Origin: Anaerolineae bacterium
Lineage (GTDB): Bacteria; Chloroflexota; Anaerolineae; 4572-78; J111
Reading direction: 5' to 3'
NCBI GenBank assembly: GCA_022071955.1
Contig: JAJVIM010000004.1
Span: forward strand, 434,001-498,000
DNA: 64,000 bases
Positions 34,169 through 41,860 of the stretch are shown here, piece after piece. The number at the start of each line of letters is the position of its first letter. Positions within the stretch are counted from its first letter, which is position 1. Under the pieces are notes generated by a model. The model worked only from the letters and a program-made list of their open reading frames with translations, was not told the origin of the DNA and did no database searches. A program made the position numbers and the translations under genes.

Positions 34169-35147
34169 GCAAAGGCACCTCTGGCATTGGAATACGGTCA
34201 ATAATTTTTTGCAGCAGGTCGTCGCCGGTTACGTTATCCGACAGCGCCTCGTATGACAGCACCAGCCGGTGCCGGATCACATCGAGGGCCATATCCCGCA
34301 CATCCTGCGGCAGGGCGTAGGCGCGCCCGCGCACAAAGGCCAGCGCCCGCCCGGCCAGAATCAGGTTGATGGAGGCGCGCGGGCTGGCGCCAAACATAAT
34401 GTACGGCTCCAGTTCTTTCAAGCTGATCTCTTTGGGCTGGCGTGTGGCCATAACCAGTTTCACCGCGTATTCAATGAGCGCCGGGTCGGCGTACACTTTA
34501 TCGACTTCCTGCTGCAAGTCCAGCAACTGCTCGGTGGTGAGCACTTTTTGCACCGCCTGCAGCATGCCGGTCATCCGCTCCACAATCACAAATTCTTCGG
34601 TGGCGCTGGGGTAGCCCACCAGCACTTTGAGCATAAAGCGGTCAACCTGCGCTTCCGGCAGGGCGTAAGTGCCTTCGGCCTCGATGGGGTTTTGGGTGGC
34701 CAGCACCAAAAACGGGTTGGGCACTTTAAAGCTTTCGCGGCCAATGGTGACCTGCCGCTCCTGCATCACCTCCAGCAGGGCGCTTTGCACTTTGGCCGGA
34801 GCGCGGTTGATCTCATCGGCCAGCAGCAGGTTGGTAAACACCGGCCCCAGCGAGGTATTAAATTCACCGCTTTTTTGGTTATAAATACGCGTGCCGATCA
34901 AATCGGCGGGCACAAGATCGGGGGTAAACTGGATGCGTTTGAACTCGCCGCCAATCACTTGAGCCAGGGTTTTGATGGCCATTGTTTTGGCCAGGCCGGG
35001 CACGCCTTCAACCAGAATGTGGCCACGGGCCAGCAGCGCCACCACCAGCCGTTCCAGCAAATGGTCCTGCCCGACAATGATTTTTTTGACCTCGTACAGC
35101 ACCCGTTCCATCGGCTGGCGGTCTTCGGGCCGTTTGTATTGGTCCAT
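34137..35147 (-). CDS. MoxR-type AAA+ ATPase
   Basis: Protein of 336 residues, typical MoxR length. Walker A is weakly written (GVPGLAKT), Walker B is LLLADEINRAPAKVQSALLEVMQE, sensor 1 is FLVLATQNPIEAEGTYALPEAQVDRF, and the arginine-finger region follows (GASPRASINL). MoxR ATPases act as chaperones that load cofactors or remodel VWA partners. GGAGAC precedes the ATG at 35147. It is the first gene of the four-gene operon ending at the terminator at 31076-31103. Confidence 0.94.
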   Translation of the reverse strand: MDQYKRPEDRQPMERVLYEVKKIIVGQDHLLERLVVALLARGHILVEGVPGLAKTMAIKTLAQVIGGEFKRIQFTPDLVPADLIGTRIYNQKSGEFNTSLGPVFTNLLLADEINRAPAKVQSALLEVMQERQVTIGRESFKVPNPFLVLATQNPIEAEGTYALPEAQVDRFMLKVLVGYPSATEEFVIVERMTGMLQAVQKVLTTEQLLDLQQEVDKVYADPALIEYAVKLVMATRQPKEISLKELEPYIMFGASPRASINLILAGRALAFVRGRAYALPQDVRDMALDVIRHRLVLSYEALSDNVTGDDLLQKIIDRIPMPEVPLHEPARVRYNA

Positions 35148-35160
35148 TGGGCGTCTCCTT

Positions 35161-35237
35161 TGAAAATAAACGAATCTGAGAATCAGCGAGTCAGCGAATG
35201 TAGGGGCGCTTCGCGAAGCGCCCCTACCACATTTTCA
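35161..35237. repeat. Palindromic repeat element, family P, copy 2
   Basis: A perfect 26-bp palindrome at 35201-35226 (half site TAGGGGCGCTTCG) is flanked by TGAAAATAAACGAATC...AATCAGCGAGTCAGCGAATG on the left and ACATTTTCA on the right. It matches copy 1 at 10090-10167 in layout, while the palindrome arms differ in a paired way (GCGC here, GTGG/CCGC there). Confidence 0.8.
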
Positions 35238-35296
35238 CCTGTGCCAGGTACAGGCATTCTTTGCTGCCGTTCCGGTTGGAACTGTCGTACTCCTTT

Positions 35297-36046
35297 TTAA
35301 TACGGCGGCAAACCGGCCGCGCCGCCGGCAATATTGATCGGCACGGCAAAGCCAATGCCAATAAACACATCCTGCTTGGTGGGGTTGGCCAGCGCGGTGA
35401 CAATACCCACCACGTGGCCCTGTCGATTGAGCAGCGGCCCGCCGGAATTGCCGGGATTCACCGCTGCGTCAATCTGGATCAAGCCATTCAGTTTTTGGTC
35501 ACTATTTTGGGGGCGGAAAGAGCGGTCGAAGCCGGAGATAACGCCGGCGCTCATTGAGCTGTACAGGCCGAGCGGATTGCCCACCACAAACGCCTCGTCG
35601 CCAACGTGCATGGCGTTGGGGTTGCCCAGTACGGCGGGCACAAGCGCCTGCGGCGGTTGGCTGGCGCGGATTACGGCGATGTCATTTTCCGGCTGTTCAA
35701 CAATCACCCGCGCGCTCGATTGGGTGCCATCGGCAAAGAAAACCTGAATATCGGTGGCTTTGGCCACAACGTGGAGGCTGGTCAAAATGTCGCCGCCGGT
35801 GTTGATCACAATTCCGCTGCCAACGCCGTGGCCTTCGTCGCCGTTGTCATCCGGGGCTTCGGTTTCGATGAACACCAGTGAGGGGCGGATGGCCTGATAC
35901 ACCCGCGCCGAATAGGCCGGCGGCGGCGTGACCGAGGCTATAACCTGCACAATCGAGTCGTTGACTTCGCGGGTGGTGAGTTGGGGCGGGGCGGGATTAA
36001 AGAAGTTGTAAAGCAATAAAGCCACAAACGCGGCCAGCACACCCAA
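35297..36046 (-). CDS. Membrane-anchored trypsin-like serine protease (HtrA/DegP protease domain, no PDZ)
   Basis: The protein has the S1C catalytic triad in order: His in DILTSLHVVA, Asp in EQPENDIAVI, Ser in NPGNSGGPLLN. It stops straight after the protease domain, so it lacks the PDZ domains of DegP. The given start is a TTG at 36046 with no ribosome site. The frame stays open upstream and encodes a basic stretch plus the rest of a membrane anchor (WRQHLLRLYSYSRSALLFSLG), so the true start is probably further up, perhaps near 36124 at a non-standard codon. It probably acts outside the membrane in protein quality control. Confidence 0.82.
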   Translation of the reverse strand: MGVLAAFVALLLYNFFNPAPPQLTTREVNDSIVQVIASVTPPPAYSARVYQAIRPSLVFIETEAPDDNGDEGHGVGSGIVINTGGDILTSLHVVAKATDIQVFFADGTQSSARVIVEQPENDIAVIRASQPPQALVPAVLGNPNAMHVGDEAFVVGNPLGLYSSMSAGVISGFDRSFRPQNSDQKLNGLIQIDAAVNPGNSGGPLLNRQGHVVGIVTALANPTKQDVFIGIGFAVPINIAGGAAGLPPY

Positions 36047-36244
36047 AGAAAACAGCAGGGCGCTCCGGCTATAGCTGTAGAGGCGCAGTAAATGTTGTCG
36101 CCATAGCTTTAATGGTGAAACAATTGATTCGCCTATTTTTCCCCCCGTGAAAAAAATGCCTGCAACCGATTATTGAGTTAACTAAAAATTGGAAATATGG
36201 GTTATTGTAGGGGTTTTTCCTTAAACAAACCTGAGAGGAATTTT

Positions 36245-36285
36245 GGTGTCAGTTTTGAGCGGCAAAGCCGCTCAAAACTGACACC
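36245..36285. repeat. Hairpin element R5 (central stem only)
   Basis: A perfect 19-bp stem (GGTGTCAGTTTTGAGCGGC) with AAA loop. The inner part TTTTGAGCGGC is shared with R4, but the outer arm differs and both sides have changed together. The GC-rich flanking hairpins of R1-R4 are missing. It lies 21 bases beyond the 3' end of the URO-D-type gene and may also help terminate that transcript. Confidence 0.8.
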
Positions 36286-36306
36286 GTCTCCGGCACGATG
36301 GCGGTG

Positions 36307-37656
36307 TTATTTGTAAACGCCGTATGATTTGCCGGTATCGATCAAGGCGTGCAGGTTTTCCGGGCTGGAGTCGTCCAGCACCGCGCCGTTGGCCAGAATG
36401 TACCCGCCATCCTGGGCCACGTCGTCAATCAACTGTTTGACGTAAGTTTCAATGTCTTTGGGCGTACCGGCTTTGAGCATCGAGCCGGGCACGTTGCCGC
36501 CAAAACAGGCCCAGCCGCCCAGCTTTTTCTTGACCTCTTTCATATCGGTGTGGTCAAACAGCCAGATGGTGTGGCCGGCGGGAATATCCGGGTCGGTGAT
36601 AATGTCGAGCCGTTGGTTGTAGCCGCCCTCAACAAACAGGTACGGTACGCAGCCGGCCTCAATCAACCCCAGCAGCACCGCTTTGAGGGTGGGCCAATAG
36701 AATTTTTCAAAATCCTTGTTCGACATAAAGCCGTCCGCGCCCTTGTGCAGCGGGATAAAGACCATCGGCGTGTCGCTGGCGGTGGCGTACCGGATGCCCA
36801 TTTCAACGGCAATGGGGACAATGCGCTCCATCGCTTCGATCAGTTTGGCCGGGCGGCGGTACATATCGAGCATAATGGCCCGGGTGCCGCGCATGGTGTC
36901 GCCCAAAATATCAAACGGAGCTTTGGAAAAGCTGCCGATAATGTTGGGCAGGCCCAGGGTAGCCATCGACGCGCCGTCAATAGGGCCAACCGCCGAAATC
37001 CATTCCATAACCGCCTGGCCGGCTTCGATAAAGGTTTTGAAGGCTTGCTGCACCGGGGGGATGCCGGTGGGGATCAGCCCCAGCCCCACAAACGGCAGTT
37101 CTATAATATCGGTAAAGGGGCCGAGCATGCTCCACGGGGCCAGCGCGCCAAAAGAACGAGGCAGGTAGGTGCGCATAAAAAAGCCGCTGGGATCGTTGAT
37201 CAACTGGTCGTATTCGTCGGCCAGCATGTACTCGCCCTCAACGCACTGGTACGAGGTGTCAACCGGCGTGCCGTGGCCCGGCCAGTTGTAGATTTTGTAA
37301 TCCAGCATCTCAAACACTTTACCCGGCCCCATCAAGGCGGCGCTGGCGAGGCCATCGGGCAGAAAGTCGGCGTTGAATTTTTTAAAGGCCATGCCCAGCT
37401 TGTCGTAATCGTACATGGCGTCCCGGGCGGTGATGCCGCCGTATTTTACCGGGTACACGCCAAACCAGGGGATAACCGGTACCCGTTCCGGTTTCTTTAA
37501 TTCGGTGACATCTTTGATCATCTGCACCCGCTGTTTGTAAGCCTGCGCCGCGTCCGGCGAGGCAAACTCCAGTTGCAGCGACAGCCAGCTCTGGAAGCGA
37601 GCTTCCATTTTTTCTTTGGGGGTCAGTTTGTTCCAATTTTCAGGGGGGGTAAACAT
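36307..37656 (-). CDS. Uroporphyrinogen decarboxylase-family (URO-D) methyltransferase
   Basis: Protein of 449 residues, long for MtaA-type methylcobamide methyltransferases but within the wider URO-D superfamily, where corrinoid-linked demethylases also occur. Visible blocks are ERVPVIPWFGVYPVKYGGITARDAMYDYDKLGMAF, VFIPLHKGADGFMSNKDFEKFYWPTLKAVL (the H...F..FY.P region) and GGWACFGGNVPGSMLKAGTPKDIETYV with the likely zinc-ligand Cys. The ATG at 37656 follows AGGAGG by eight bases. It is the last gene of the corrinoid operon, next to a corrinoid protein, so it either transfers the methyl group from substrate to corrinoid or onward. Confidence 0.82.
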   Translation of the reverse strand: MFTPPENWNKLTPKEKMEARFQSWLSLQLEFASPDAAQAYKQRVQMIKDVTELKKPERVPVIPWFGVYPVKYGGITARDAMYDYDKLGMAFKKFNADFLPDGLASAALMGPGKVFEMLDYKIYNWPGHGTPVDTSYQCVEGEYMLADEYDQLINDPSGFFMRTYLPRSFGALAPWSMLGPFTDIIELPFVGLGLIPTGIPPVQQAFKTFIEAGQAVMEWISAVGPIDGASMATLGLPNIIGSFSKAPFDILGDTMRGTRAIMLDMYRRPAKLIEAMERIVPIAVEMGIRYATASDTPMVFIPLHKGADGFMSNKDFEKFYWPTLKAVLLGLIEAGCVPYLFVEGGYNQRLDIITDPDIPAGHTIWLFDHTDMKEVKKKLGGWACFGGNVPGSMLKAGTPKDIETYVKQLIDDVAQDGGYILANGAVLDDSSPENLHALIDTGKSYGVYK

Positions 37657-37660
37657 GGCC

Positions 37661-38290
37661 TCAACCTCCTATCCATTGTTTGGCCAGCGTCACGGCGGTC
37701 ATCGCGTCCCGGCCGTAGGCGTCGGCGCCGGTATAAACCCGAATCTGGTCATCGATCTGGCCGCCGCCAATCATCACTTTTACATCGGCCAGGCCGGCAT
37801 TTTTGAGCGCCTCTACCGTAGCTTTCATGGGGTCGTAGGCCAGCGTTAAAAAGCCACTCAACCCGACCACCGTCGCCCCGGTTTCTTTAACCTTGTCTAC
37901 AAATTTGGCGGGCGAAACATCAACACCCAGATCGTACACCTCAAAACCGTTGATATCCAGCATAAACGCCACAATATCTTTGGCAATATCGTGGATGTCG
38001 CCTTCTACGGTGCCAAAGACAATCTTGCCCAGTTTGGCGGTAGAGCCGGTCTGTTCCTGGATCAGCGGTTTAACTTTGGCAGAAATCTCTTTGAGCACTT
38101 CGCCGGCCAGAATTAGCTCCGGCACAAAGCATTCTCCTTCTTCAAACCGTTTGCCGATGACCTCCATCGCCTGGCGGCATTCTTCCAGGATGGCCAGGGG
38201 ATTGGTTCCGCCGGCCAACAGGTCATCGGCAATTTGCAGCGCATCATCCTCACGCATTTCGACGATGGCCTCAACTAATTCTTGTGACAT
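37661..38290 (-). CDS. Methyltransferase corrinoid protein 1 (MtaC/MtbC-like)
   Basis: Protein of 209 residues from the ATG at 38290 (GGAG site ahead). It has the four-helix cap domain (EAIVEMREDDALQIADDLLAGGTNPLAILEECRQAMEVIGKRFEEGECFVPELILAGEVLKEI), then the Rossmann-like B12 domain with GTVEGDIHDIAKDIV; His100 should be the lower axial cobalt ligand. The usual DxHxxG reads DIHDIA here. TVVGLSGFLTLAYDPMKATVEAL (SxL) and VMIGGGQID (GG) follow. It shuttles methyl groups between methyltransferases and is reactivated by the RACo-like ATPase of the same operon. Confidence 0.92.
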   Translation of the reverse strand: MSQELVEAIVEMREDDALQIADDLLAGGTNPLAILEECRQAMEVIGKRFEEGECFVPELILAGEVLKEISAKVKPLIQEQTGSTAKLGKIVFGTVEGDIHDIAKDIVAFMLDINGFEVYDLGVDVSPAKFVDKVKETGATVVGLSGFLTLAYDPMKATVEALKNAGLADVKVMIGGGQIDDQIRVYTGADAYGRDAMTAVTLAKQWIGG

Positions 38291-38309
38291 GAGTTGCTCC
38301 TTCCAGCAG

Positions 38310-39116
38310 CTAAGTTTGGGTTGACTCAAACATGCCCGCGCGATAGGCGCGGGTGTAGTTTAAACAGTGACGGTCCCGGCCCAGCACCAGTTCTGCGGCC
38401 AGAATAGCGGCTCCCAGTTCCCGGTCCAGCGGGTCAAGAATGGCGCTGTCCAGCCCGGCGGCCAACGCCAGAGTCAAAAAAGCGCGGTTAATGTAAGAGC
38501 GCGCCGGCAAACCAAACGAGATGTTACTCAGCCCAACGGTGAAATGGATTTCCGGGTAGGCCCGGTGAACGGTGCGAATGGTGTCGCAGGCAATCATTCC
38601 GCTCTGGATATTGGTGCCGATGGTCATAGCCAGCGGGTCAACATAAATGTGGCTGTCTGGCACGCCGGCGCGGCGTGTTTGCCCAAGTACGGCCTCAACC
38701 ACGGCCACTCGCCCGTCAACGGTTTCCGGTATTTTTTTGGCGTCCATGGCCAGGGCAATCACCTGGCAGCCGTGTTCGGCCACCAGCGGCAAGATGCCGG
38801 CCAGCCGTTCCGGTTCGCCGCTGATAGAGTTGATCATAGGCGTTTTGTTGACCGCTTTGATGGCCACCGCCAGCGCCGCCGGGTTGGCGCTATCCAGGCA
38901 GAGCGGCGTAGCCACAACAGCCTGAATAGTTTCTATCAGCCAGATCAGGTCATCGGCTTCACGGCTGGGATGCGTGCCGGCGTTAACATCAAGCCAGGCC
39001 GCGCCGGCTTCGGCCTGCTTTTGGGCCAGATTCCTGATAAAGTCCGCATCCCGCTCGGCAATGGCGCGAGCCACCCGTTTGCGGGTTCCATTAATTTTCT
39101 CACCGATTATTTTCAT
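38310..39116 (-). CDS. Pterin-binding methyltransferase (MtrH/AcsE/MetH-pterin-like)
   Basis: Protein of 268 residues with a DHPS-like TIM barrel: IIGEKINGTRKRVARAIAERD, WLDVNAGTHPSREADDLIWLIE, PLCLDSANPAALAVAI (D-S pair), PMINSISGE, VIALAMD, IYVDPLAMTIGTN and FTVGLSNISFGLPARSYIN. These are the blocks of methyl-tetrahydrofolate:corrinoid methyltransferases. It would pass the corrinoid-bound methyl group to tetrahydrofolate. The ATG at 39116 is five bases after AGGAGG; a GTG six bases earlier lies inside that site. It overlaps the RACo-like gene by 17 bases. Confidence 0.92.
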   Translation of the reverse strand: MKIIGEKINGTRKRVARAIAERDADFIRNLAQKQAEAGAAWLDVNAGTHPSREADDLIWLIETIQAVVATPLCLDSANPAALAVAIKAVNKTPMINSISGEPERLAGILPLVAEHGCQVIALAMDAKKIPETVDGRVAVVEAVLGQTRRAGVPDSHIYVDPLAMTIGTNIQSGMIACDTIRTVHRAYPEIHFTVGLSNISFGLPARSYINRAFLTLALAAGLDSAILDPLDRELGAAILAAELVLGRDRHCLNYTRAYRAGMFESTQT

Positions 39117-41001
39117 CGGCACCTCCTTGTGCTTTTGCGATTGGTTTTTCTGCCGCCGAACTTGCTTCAGCGGGGAATAACATACTCAGAGCAAACAGCC
39201 GGTTGAATTTGGGGAAGGTGGTCAGCTCAATGTAATCCGCGTTGGCGGCTAATTGCCGGGCGCGGGTTCTAACCGCCCGCGAGAGCAGGGCCAACTTGGC
39301 CCCCACGCCGGCGGCGTTGCCCACCTGTTTGAAACGTGCCTCGGGCAGTGGCGGAAACATGCCAATATCGATGGCGCTTTTGAGATTGAGGTAAGATCCA
39401 AATGCTCCGGCGATGATCACCTCCTTTACCTCTTTTGGCGCGGTGTTGGTGGCTTTCAGCAGCGCCTCAAGCCCGGCCCGAATGGCCGCTTTGGCCAGTT
39501 GAATTTCGTTGACATCGTGCTGGGTAATGACGACATCCCGGCTGCTGCCGCTCTGGCTGGCGGGCGCTAATAGAAATTCCAAACCGTGGCGGCCGGAGCG
39601 CACCCGGCTGTTGTCCCGGTTGAACCGCCCCCGCTGGTTGAGCAAGTCCCGGCGGCGCAGTTCGGCCACGGCATCAACAATGCCAGAGCCGCACAGCCCA
39701 ATAGCCGGTACATCATCAACGGTTTTAAGCTGAACGCCGGTTTCGGTCAGCTTGACCGCTTCAATTGCGCCGGCCGCCGCCCGCATGCCGTCGCTGATAT
39801 GCGCGCCCTCAAAGGCCGGCCCCGAGGCGCACGAAGCCGACGCCAGAAAAGCCTGCCCCGGTTTGGCCAGAGCGATCTCGGTGTTGGTGCCAATATCGAT
39901 GCCCAAAACCGCGTGTTCGGCCTGGTCAAGCCGGCTGGCCAAAATCATCGCCACGTGATCGGCCCCAACAAAGCCGCCGATGCAGGGCAAAAGGTGAACA
40001 TACGCGCCGGGAGCCGTCGTCAGGCCTATCGCCCGCGCTTTTATGTCTACGGCTGCGCCGGTAGCCGCCACGTAAGGCGCTGTGGTTAACTGGTGAACCG
40101 GCAGTTCCAGCAGCAAATGCGTCATGGCCGTATTGCCCACAATGCAAACATCGGCGACCTGCTCACGGGTAACGCCGGCATGTTGCACCAGTTCGGCGAG
40201 CAGGGTGTCCAGTTTGCGGCGGATCAGGTCGGCCAGAGTTTCTCCGCCAGTTTGATGCCGGCGGGTGTAGGCCAGGCGGCTGATAACATCTTCACCGTAA
40301 CCAATTTGCGGGTTGAGTCCCCCGCCAGCGGCTAACTCCTGGCCGGTAGCCAGATCGAGCAGATAAGCGGCGATTTTGGTGGTGCCCAGATCAACCGCCA
40401 TGCCCACCGGCCGGGTTCCGGGGGGAGCCAATCCAATAATTTCGTTATCACGCAGAAAAGCGGTTATGCGCCAGTTGTGCTGCCGGGCAACGGTTGAAAT
40501 CTGCCGCACCACGGCCGGTTCGGCGACCGCGCCGGGGCGCTGGTGAGTCTGGGCCAGGGTGTCGGCAATCCGTTCCAGGTCCGACCGCTGATCGTGCAGG
40601 GTGGGCGCCGGCACATCGATGTCACAAGCGCAGATAACCGGGTCAAGGGGGAGATCGCTGCTGTCACCTTTGAGTTGTAATCGCTGGGCGGTGATCAGCG
40701 AACTATTGGGGATGTACACTTTAACGTTACTTTGAATTTGGGTGCTGCATGCCAGCCGCTGCCCGCTGTGCAGTTCTACTTCTGAAAGGATAAATTCCTC
40801 GTCCCCGGTGGGCGGCGAAACAGCGCCTTCAAGGATTGTCACCCGGCACTGGCCGCAATTGCCCAGCCCGCCGCACGATGACAACAGGCCGATGCCAGCT
40901 TCCTGGGCGGCTTCAAGCAGGATGGCATGGCTTGCAACTTCTACCCGCTTGCCGATGGGTTCAAAATCAATCTCAAAAGTCTGGGGAGGGGGCATAGGCA
41001 T
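39100..41001 (-). CDS. RACo-like corrinoid activation ATPase with [2Fe-2S] domain
   Basis: Protein of 633 residues. The N-terminal plant-type ferredoxin domain has Cys43, Cys49, Cys52 (SSCGGLGNCGQC) and Cys85 (RLACSTQ). A linker and an ASKHA-type ATPase follow: GMAVDLGTTKIAAYLLDLATG, VGNTAMTHLLL, LPCIGGFVGADHVAMIL, AVLGIDIGTNTEIALAKPG, and IIAGAFGSYLNLKSAIDIGMFPPLP. This is the architecture of the reductive activator of corrinoid proteins (DUF4445 family), which reduces inactive Co(II) at the expense of ATP. I begin at the ATG at 41001, which overlaps the upstream stop by one base; an ATG at 40995 is an alternative. Confidence 0.93.
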   Translation of the reverse strand: MPMPPPQTFEIDFEPIGKRVEVASHAILLEAAQEAGIGLLSSCGGLGNCGQCRVTILEGAVSPPTGDEEFILSEVELHSGQRLACSTQIQSNVKVYIPNSSLITAQRLQLKGDSSDLPLDPVICACDIDVPAPTLHDQRSDLERIADTLAQTHQRPGAVAEPAVVRQISTVARQHNWRITAFLRDNEIIGLAPPGTRPVGMAVDLGTTKIAAYLLDLATGQELAAGGGLNPQIGYGEDVISRLAYTRRHQTGGETLADLIRRKLDTLLAELVQHAGVTREQVADVCIVGNTAMTHLLLELPVHQLTTAPYVAATGAAVDIKARAIGLTTAPGAYVHLLPCIGGFVGADHVAMILASRLDQAEHAVLGIDIGTNTEIALAKPGQAFLASASCASGPAFEGAHISDGMRAAAGAIEAVKLTETGVQLKTVDDVPAIGLCGSGIVDAVAELRRRDLLNQRGRFNRDNSRVRSGRHGLEFLLAPASQSGSSRDVVITQHDVNEIQLAKAAIRAGLEALLKATNTAPKEVKEVIIAGAFGSYLNLKSAIDIGMFPPLPEARFKQVGNAAGVGAKLALLSRAVRTRARQLAANADYIELTTFPKFNRLFALSMLFPAEASSAAEKPIAKAQGGADENNR

Positions 41002-41735
41002 CACTCTTGAGATGGGGGTTGAGCCGGCGCTACCCCCGGCAAGTTGCACATTGTGGTGGCGGTGGTTTTGAAATCGACGTAACTGATCGTTTGGCCTGGC
41101 GGGGTTACCACAAAATCATCATCCCAGGGACCAAAAAGCAGCTTTCTGACCAGCGAGTCGGAGCCGTCAATCTCCTCAAAACGCAGGCCAAACTGCTCGG
41201 CGGTGCGGCGGGCGTAATCGCGGTATCGCGCCTGGTCATGCTGGCCGGTATCGATGTAGGCCAGCCGGGTATAATGCTTGAGCATCAGCTTGATCATGCG
41301 TTCGGCGCGGGGTTGGCCGTACCGCTCAACCAGCCGTTTGTACTCTTCAAAGGGGGTATCGCTGACTTCAATCCAGCCTTTGGTCAGGTAATAGGTGCCC
41401 GGTTCCCGGCTGGATTGTTCCTGGTAGGCGGCCCGTGAGCCAAGAAAAATAGCAATGCAATCATCAACGCGGGGCGTGACCAGGGTGCAATCGGTGGCTT
41501 TTAAACCGACCACGGCCATTGAGCACAGGCCGTAACCCAGCAGAATGGTATCGGCAGTGGCGCTGGCGGCATCAATAGTGTTTTGCAGGGTGTCGCGTAA
41601 ATTGCCGGGGTTAAGATGAAGGCCAAAATCAAGGATTTCGTACGATATTTCGGGGGGAAGCAGCGGCAGCATCTCTTCGATGACGGTGGCGCAGGCAATC
41701 ACTTTGGTGCGGGAAAAGTTGCTTGCAGCTTCCAT
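41001..41735 (-). CDS. DUF1638-family protein
   Basis: Protein of 244 residues, first gene of the corrinoid operon. Features are KVIACATVIEEMLPLLP, ILDFGLHLNPGNLRDTLQNTID, TILLGYGLCSMAVVGLKA, CTLVTPRVDDCIAIFLGSRAAYQEQ, TYYLTKGWIE and YIDTGQHDQARYRDYAR. These match DUF1638, often found beside corrinoid methyltransferases and of unknown biochemical function. Conserved Cys residues (in ACAT, GLCS and DDCI) could bind metal. The family assignment is from memory of the motif pattern. A role in corrinoid handling is inference from position. Confidence 0.8.
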   Translation of the reverse strand: MEAASNFSRTKVIACATVIEEMLPLLPPEISYEILDFGLHLNPGNLRDTLQNTIDAASATADTILLGYGLCSMAVVGLKATDCTLVTPRVDDCIAIFLGSRAAYQEQSSREPGTYYLTKGWIEVSDTPFEEYKRLVERYGQPRAERMIKLMLKHYTRLAYIDTGQHDQARYRDYARRTAEQFGLRFEEIDGSDSLVRKLLFGPWDDDFVVTPPGQTISYVDFKTTATTMCNLPGVAPAQPPSQE

Positions 41736-41763
41736 AGCTTGCGGCCTTTTTGGCGGGTGGACG

Positions 41764-41792
41764 TTGACACTTTAAGCCGGATAGGGTAACAT
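41764..41792 (+). promoter_or_regulatory. Rightward promoter of gntR and corrinoid protein 2
   Basis: TTGACA at 41764-41769 and TAACAT at 41787-41792 with a 17-base spacer. The predicted start near 41799 falls in the AT-rich operator and inside the leftward promoter. Confidence 0.7.
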
Positions 41793-41811
41793 CTATTATA
41801 TAGTTATATAG
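41793..41811. promoter_or_regulatory. Candidate operator in the divergent promoter region
   Basis: CTATTATATAGTTATATAG is an imperfect dyad holding the direct repeat TATATAG (41797-41803 and 41805-41811). It overlaps the -10 and spacer of the leftward promoter and the start site of the rightward one. Binding by the adjacent GntR protein is inference. Confidence 0.5.
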
Positions 41812-41823
41812 GGAAGTTGTCAA
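41795..41823 (-). promoter_or_regulatory. Consensus sigma70-type promoter of the leftward corrinoid operon
   Basis: On the minus strand TTGACA (41823-41818), a 17-base spacer and TATAAT (41800-41795) match the housekeeping consensus exactly. The predicted start lies near 41788, about 50 bases ahead of the DUF1638 ATG at 41735. Confidence 0.85.
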
Positions 41824-41860
41824 TCATTAGTAATCCTTTTCACGATTAGCAGGGGTGTTC

